From: Quatrionicoccus australiensis
Lineage (GTDB): Bacteria > Pseudomonadota > Gammaproteobacteria > Burkholderiales > Rhodocyclaceae
DNA length: 64,000 bases
Reading direction: 5' to 3'
Assembly (NCBI RefSeq): GCF_020510425.1
Contig: NZ_JAHBAH010000001.1
Location: 2,089,001 to 2,153,000 of the forward strand
Under the pieces are notes generated by a model. The model was not told the DNA's origin. It searched no databases and saw nothing but the letters and a program-made list of their open reading frames with translations. The position numbers were made by a program, and so were the translations under genes. Below are positions 61,553 to 64,000 of this stretch, piece by piece; the stretch's first letter is position 1; each line of letters begins with the position of its first letter.

Positions 61553-63136
61553 ATGAACAATCCCTTCCTCGAAATTGCCGAGTTGCAGTTCCTGCAGGGC
61601 GACGATGCGGCGGCCTTGCGCACGGCGCGGATGGGGCTGGCCTTGGCGCCGCTGCATCCCGAGTTGCTGGAAATTGCGGCGACTTGCGCGGAGCGCCTGG
61701 GAGATGACGCTGCAGCTGCCGATGGCTGGCAGGCCTTGTTTGCCGCCGACCCGGCCGCGATCCATGCCCTGAACAGCCTGGCCCTGGCGCGCGAGCGGCT
61801 TGGCCAGCCGGCGGCGGCCGAGACGGCTTATCGCCAGGCGTTGGAACTGCTGCCGGACGATGCCAACCTGCACGCCAATCTTGGTTTGCTGCTGGAAAAA
61901 TCCGGGCGTCTGGACATGGCGGAGGATCACCAGCGGCGGGCGGTGGCGCTGGCCCCCGATTCGGCCGAGATCCATTCCAACCTGGCGGCACTGCTCGCCC
62001 GGACCGGGCGCGAGGTGGAGGCGGAAAGTCTTTATCGGATGGCGATCCGGCTCGATCCGGCGTTTGCCACGGCGCATTCGAATCTTGGCGTATTGCTCGT
62101 CGATACCAGCCGCGAGGCGGAGGCCGAGGTGAGTTTTCGCGAGGCGCTGCGTCTGCAGCCGGATTATCTGCAGGGGCGGATGAATCTTGCCCAGTTGCTG
62201 CTCATGCAGGGGCGTCTGGCGGAAGGCTGGCCGCTTTACGAAAGCCGGCAGCAGGTCTATGTCGAGGCGGGCAGCGGTCCGGCCGTGCGTTTGCCGCCTT
62301 GCCCGCAATGGCAGGGCGAGTCGCTGGCCGGCAAGTCCATCGTCGTGCTGCCGGAGCAGGGGATGGGCGACGAGATCCAGTTCGTGCGCTATCTCGTCTG
62401 GCTGAAGGCGCAGGGGCCGGCACGCCTGACCCTGGTCTGCCGGGCGGCGCAGAAGGCCTTGCTGCAGACGCTGGCCGGGCCGGATGTCGTACTTGAACTG
62501 GGCGAGGCGGCACCGTATCTGGCCGCGCACGATTACTGGGTCTTTCTGCTCAGTTTGCCGCTGCATGCCGGCACGACGCTGGCGACGATTCCGGCGGCGG
62601 TTCCGTATCTGTTTGCTGACCCGCTGCGGCGCGAGCGTTTCGCACCGCTGTTGGCGGGCGAGGGCTTGCGCGTTGGCGTCGTCTGGCGCGGCAATCCGTT
62701 GCACAGCAACGATGCCGATCGTTCGCTGCCCGGCCTGGAAACGCTGGCGCCGCTGTGGGCGATTGCCGGCGTGCGCTTCTTCAGCCTGCAGAAGAGTCCG
62801 CTCGAATTGCCGCCGCCTCCCGCCGGACAGCCGCTGGTCGATCTCGCGTCACAGCTTGGCGATTTTGCCGATACGGCGGCGGCGCTGGCCGGGCTCGACC
62901 TGCTGGTCACGGTCGATACCTCGGTCGCTCATTTGGCCGGTGCGCTTGGCGTGCCGTGCTGGATGCTGCTTCCCGTCTATAAATCCGACTGGCGCTGGCA
63001 GAAAGGGCAGAGCGACAGCCCGTGGTACCCTTCCCTGCGCTTGTTCTGGCAGACGCAGCGCGGCGATTGGGCGGGTCCGGTGGTTGAGGTCGCGGCGGCC
63101 TTGCAGGATTTTTTGCAGGCGAGACAGATCGCCTGA
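61553..63136 (+). CDS. TPR protein with a glycosyltransferase-like C-terminus
   Basis: 527 aa. The first ~215 residues are tandem tetratricopeptide repeats (AETAYRQALELLPDDANLHA and similar). The C-terminal part (~260-520) resembles the GT9/heptosyltransferase fold: VVLPEQGMGDEIQFVRYL, GVVWRGNPLHSND and VTVDTSVAHLAGALG. Such TPR-GT proteins are thought to glycosylate proteins or surface structures. No signal peptide. It stands alone between the tRNA terminator and the convergent LON-domain gene. Confidence 0.85.
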   Translation: MNNPFLEIAELQFLQGDDAAALRTARMGLALAPLHPELLEIAATCAERLGDDAAAADGWQALFAADPAAIHALNSLALARERLGQPAAAETAYRQALELLPDDANLHANLGLLLEKSGRLDMAEDHQRRAVALAPDSAEIHSNLAALLARTGREVEAESLYRMAIRLDPAFATAHSNLGVLLVDTSREAEAEVSFREALRLQPDYLQGRMNLAQLLLMQGRLAEGWPLYESRQQVYVEAGSGPAVRLPPCPQWQGESLAGKSIVVLPEQGMGDEIQFVRYLVWLKAQGPARLTLVCRAAQKALLQTLAGPDVVLELGEAAPYLAAHDYWVFLLSLPLHAGTTLATIPAAVPYLFADPLRRERFAPLLAGEGLRVGVVWRGNPLHSNDADRSLPGLETLAPLWAIAGVRFFSLQKSPLELPPPPAGQPLVDLASQLGDFADTAAALAGLDLLVTVDTSVAHLAGALGVPCWMLLPVYKSDWRWQKGQSDSPWYPSLRLFWQTQRGDWAGPVVEVAAALQDFLQARQIA

Positions 63137-63185
63137 AAGTTGCCCGTTTTAAGCGGTCGACCGCTAAAAAGCAGCGATTTTGCTG

Positions 63186-63821
63186 TCAGCCAAGCAGCTT
63201 GCGCTGGTCGAGGAATTTTTCCAGGATTTCGAGGCGGGCGAGCGGGTCTTCGAGTTCGAGCAGCTTTTGCTTGGCGAGATTCTGGACGGGCAGGATCTCG
63301 GTGATGCGGTAGCCGACCCATTCCGCGTCGTCGAAATGATGCGGCTCCGGCATGCGCTCCGGACCGAGGTCGCCGACCACGCGGCGCAGCAGCGGCAGCA
63401 GGCGCTGGCGCTCGGGCGGCACGGCGAGCGGGCCGTTGTCGGAGATGATCTCGACGCGTGCTTCCTGCAATTGGGCGGCGCCCAGGCGTTTTTCCAGAAT
63501 GCGGAAGCGGCGACTGCCGCGCGCGGTGATCTGCAGGATGCCGAGTTGTTCCATTTCCCAGTCGCCGATCTCGGCCAGCGTGCCGACCGGGTGCGGTTCG
63601 GCAGCCGGGCCGGTTTCTTCGCCGCTGGCGATCAGGCAGATGCCGAAGGGCTTGCTTTCCTTCATGCAGGCGGCGGCCATGTCGAGATAGCGCTGCTCAA
63701 AGATCTTCAACGGCAACACGCTGCCGGGAAAGAGCACGGTCTGCAGCGGGAAGAGCGGAATGTCCATGGTTTCGACGACGGGGCCGGATGGCGTGCGGGA
63801 AAAATCGAACCAGCCCATCAT
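63186..63821 (-). CDS. LON substrate-binding domain protein
   Basis: 211 aa consisting of the LON N-domain alone ([46 protein letters not shown]) without ATPase or protease parts. Its role is unproven. The start is ATG 63821 or the next codon ATG 63818; the first overlaps the ubiX stop by 4 bp (ATGA), suggesting coupling. Confidence 0.85.
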   Translation of the reverse strand: MMGWFDFSRTPSGPVVETMDIPLFPLQTVLFPGSVLPLKIFEQRYLDMAAACMKESKPFGICLIASGEETGPAAEPHPVGTLAEIGDWEMEQLGILQITARGSRRFRILEKRLGAAQLQEARVEIISDNGPLAVPPERQRLLPLLRRVVGDLGPERMPEPHHFDDAEWVGYRITEILPVQNLAKQKLLELEDPLARLEILEKFLDQRKLLG

Positions 63822-64000
63822 TCGCCCCAGCGTTGCATCAAGGTGTGCGGCACGCCGACCTGGTCGAGGACGCGGGCGACTACGAAGTCGACGATGTCCT
63901 GCACGCTTTGCGGGTGCTGGTAGAAACCGGGGCTGGGCGGCAGGATGACGGCACCGGCGCGTGACAGGCGCAGCATGTTTTCGAGGTGGATGGCCGAGAA
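63818..64000 (-). CDS. ubiX: Flavin prenyltransferase (3' part)
   Basis: The last ~60 codons of a minus-strand gene running off the right edge. The reverse-strand protein reads [40 protein letters not shown] and [15 protein letters not shown], the UbiX C-terminus (ILPP.P.FY then LVDFVV.RVLDQ). UbiX makes prenylated FMN for the UbiD decarboxylase in ubiquinone synthesis. Confidence 0.9.
   Translation of the reverse strand, partial: FSAIHLENMLRLSRAGAVILPPSPGFYQHPQSVQDIVDFVVARVLDQVGVPHTLMQRWGE

Noticed and set aside
63137..63185. AGCGGTCGACCGCT palindrome as a terminator between the TPR and LON genes
   Set aside because: T-runs precede rather than follow the stem in both directions.

Overview
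The window reads as one contiguous stretch of a GC-rich betaproteobacterial chromosome. It is most likely from a Rhodocyclales bacterium of the Dechloromonas/Azonexus type; the genus is an inference from gene content, not proven. It opens inside dnaN, followed by gyrB, so it lies beside the usual replication-origin neighbourhood. There are no transposases, phage genes, CRISPR arrays or rRNA genes. Most of it is ordinary housekeeping sequence, and most of the interest lies in short DNA elements between and inside genes.

Layout: 0-5.5 kb holds dnaN (3' end), gyrB, dtd, a sirtuin and an HD-GYP response regulator. 5.5-9.9 kb is a very large hybrid kinase with its own phosphorelay. 10-13.4 kb is an apbE/gshB/gshA block on the minus strand. 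13.5-20 kb carries the ABC-F gene ybiT, an SRPBCC protein, an rRNA pseudouridine synthase coupled to oxyR, and topoisomerase III. 20-31.5 kb carries dprA/LysM divergent from def-fmt, then speD and an S1/P1-type nuclease, then rsmB, a DUF4390 protein, an NtrY/NtrX-like pair and hemE. 31.5-41.7 kb holds priA, an EF-hand-like protein, an MFS carrier, a MOSC protein, fructokinase, a methyltransferase, a possible chemotaxis protein, an amidase, murB and a HAD phosphatase. 41.8-49.1 kb is metH with its riboswitch, then a BamE-like lipoprotein, a Bcr-type exporter, comM and ubiK. 49.2-52.2 kb is an ammonium operon (porin, glnK, amtB). 52.2-64 kb carries purU, thrH, yheS, two HD-GYP proteins, mutY, a flavin reductase, tRNA-Gly, a TPR glycosyltransferase, a LON-domain protein and the 3' end of ubiX.

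Regulatory and structural DNA: five near-perfect parS sites (core GTTYCACGTGAAAC) are scattered over the first 43 kb, three of them overlapping coding sequence. This suggests a ParB loading zone next to the origin. The hemE-priA intergenic region is AT-rich and holds two perfect DnaA boxes plus degenerate ones. metH has a full promoter, S-adenosylhomocysteine aptamer and terminator. The ammonium operon has three NtrC-type enhancer sites and a sigma-54 promoter. Two repeat-rich spacers flank thrH.

How genes work together: three HD-GYP proteins point to heavy cyclic-di-GMP turnover, and one of them has lost its HD histidine. Nitrogen control is visible at glnK-amtB. Glutathione synthesis, OxyR and methionine/SAH recycling form a redox and one-carbon theme together with purU, fmt and metH. 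Two ABC-F proteins, def, fmt, rsmB, the rsuA-like gene and dtd serve translation.
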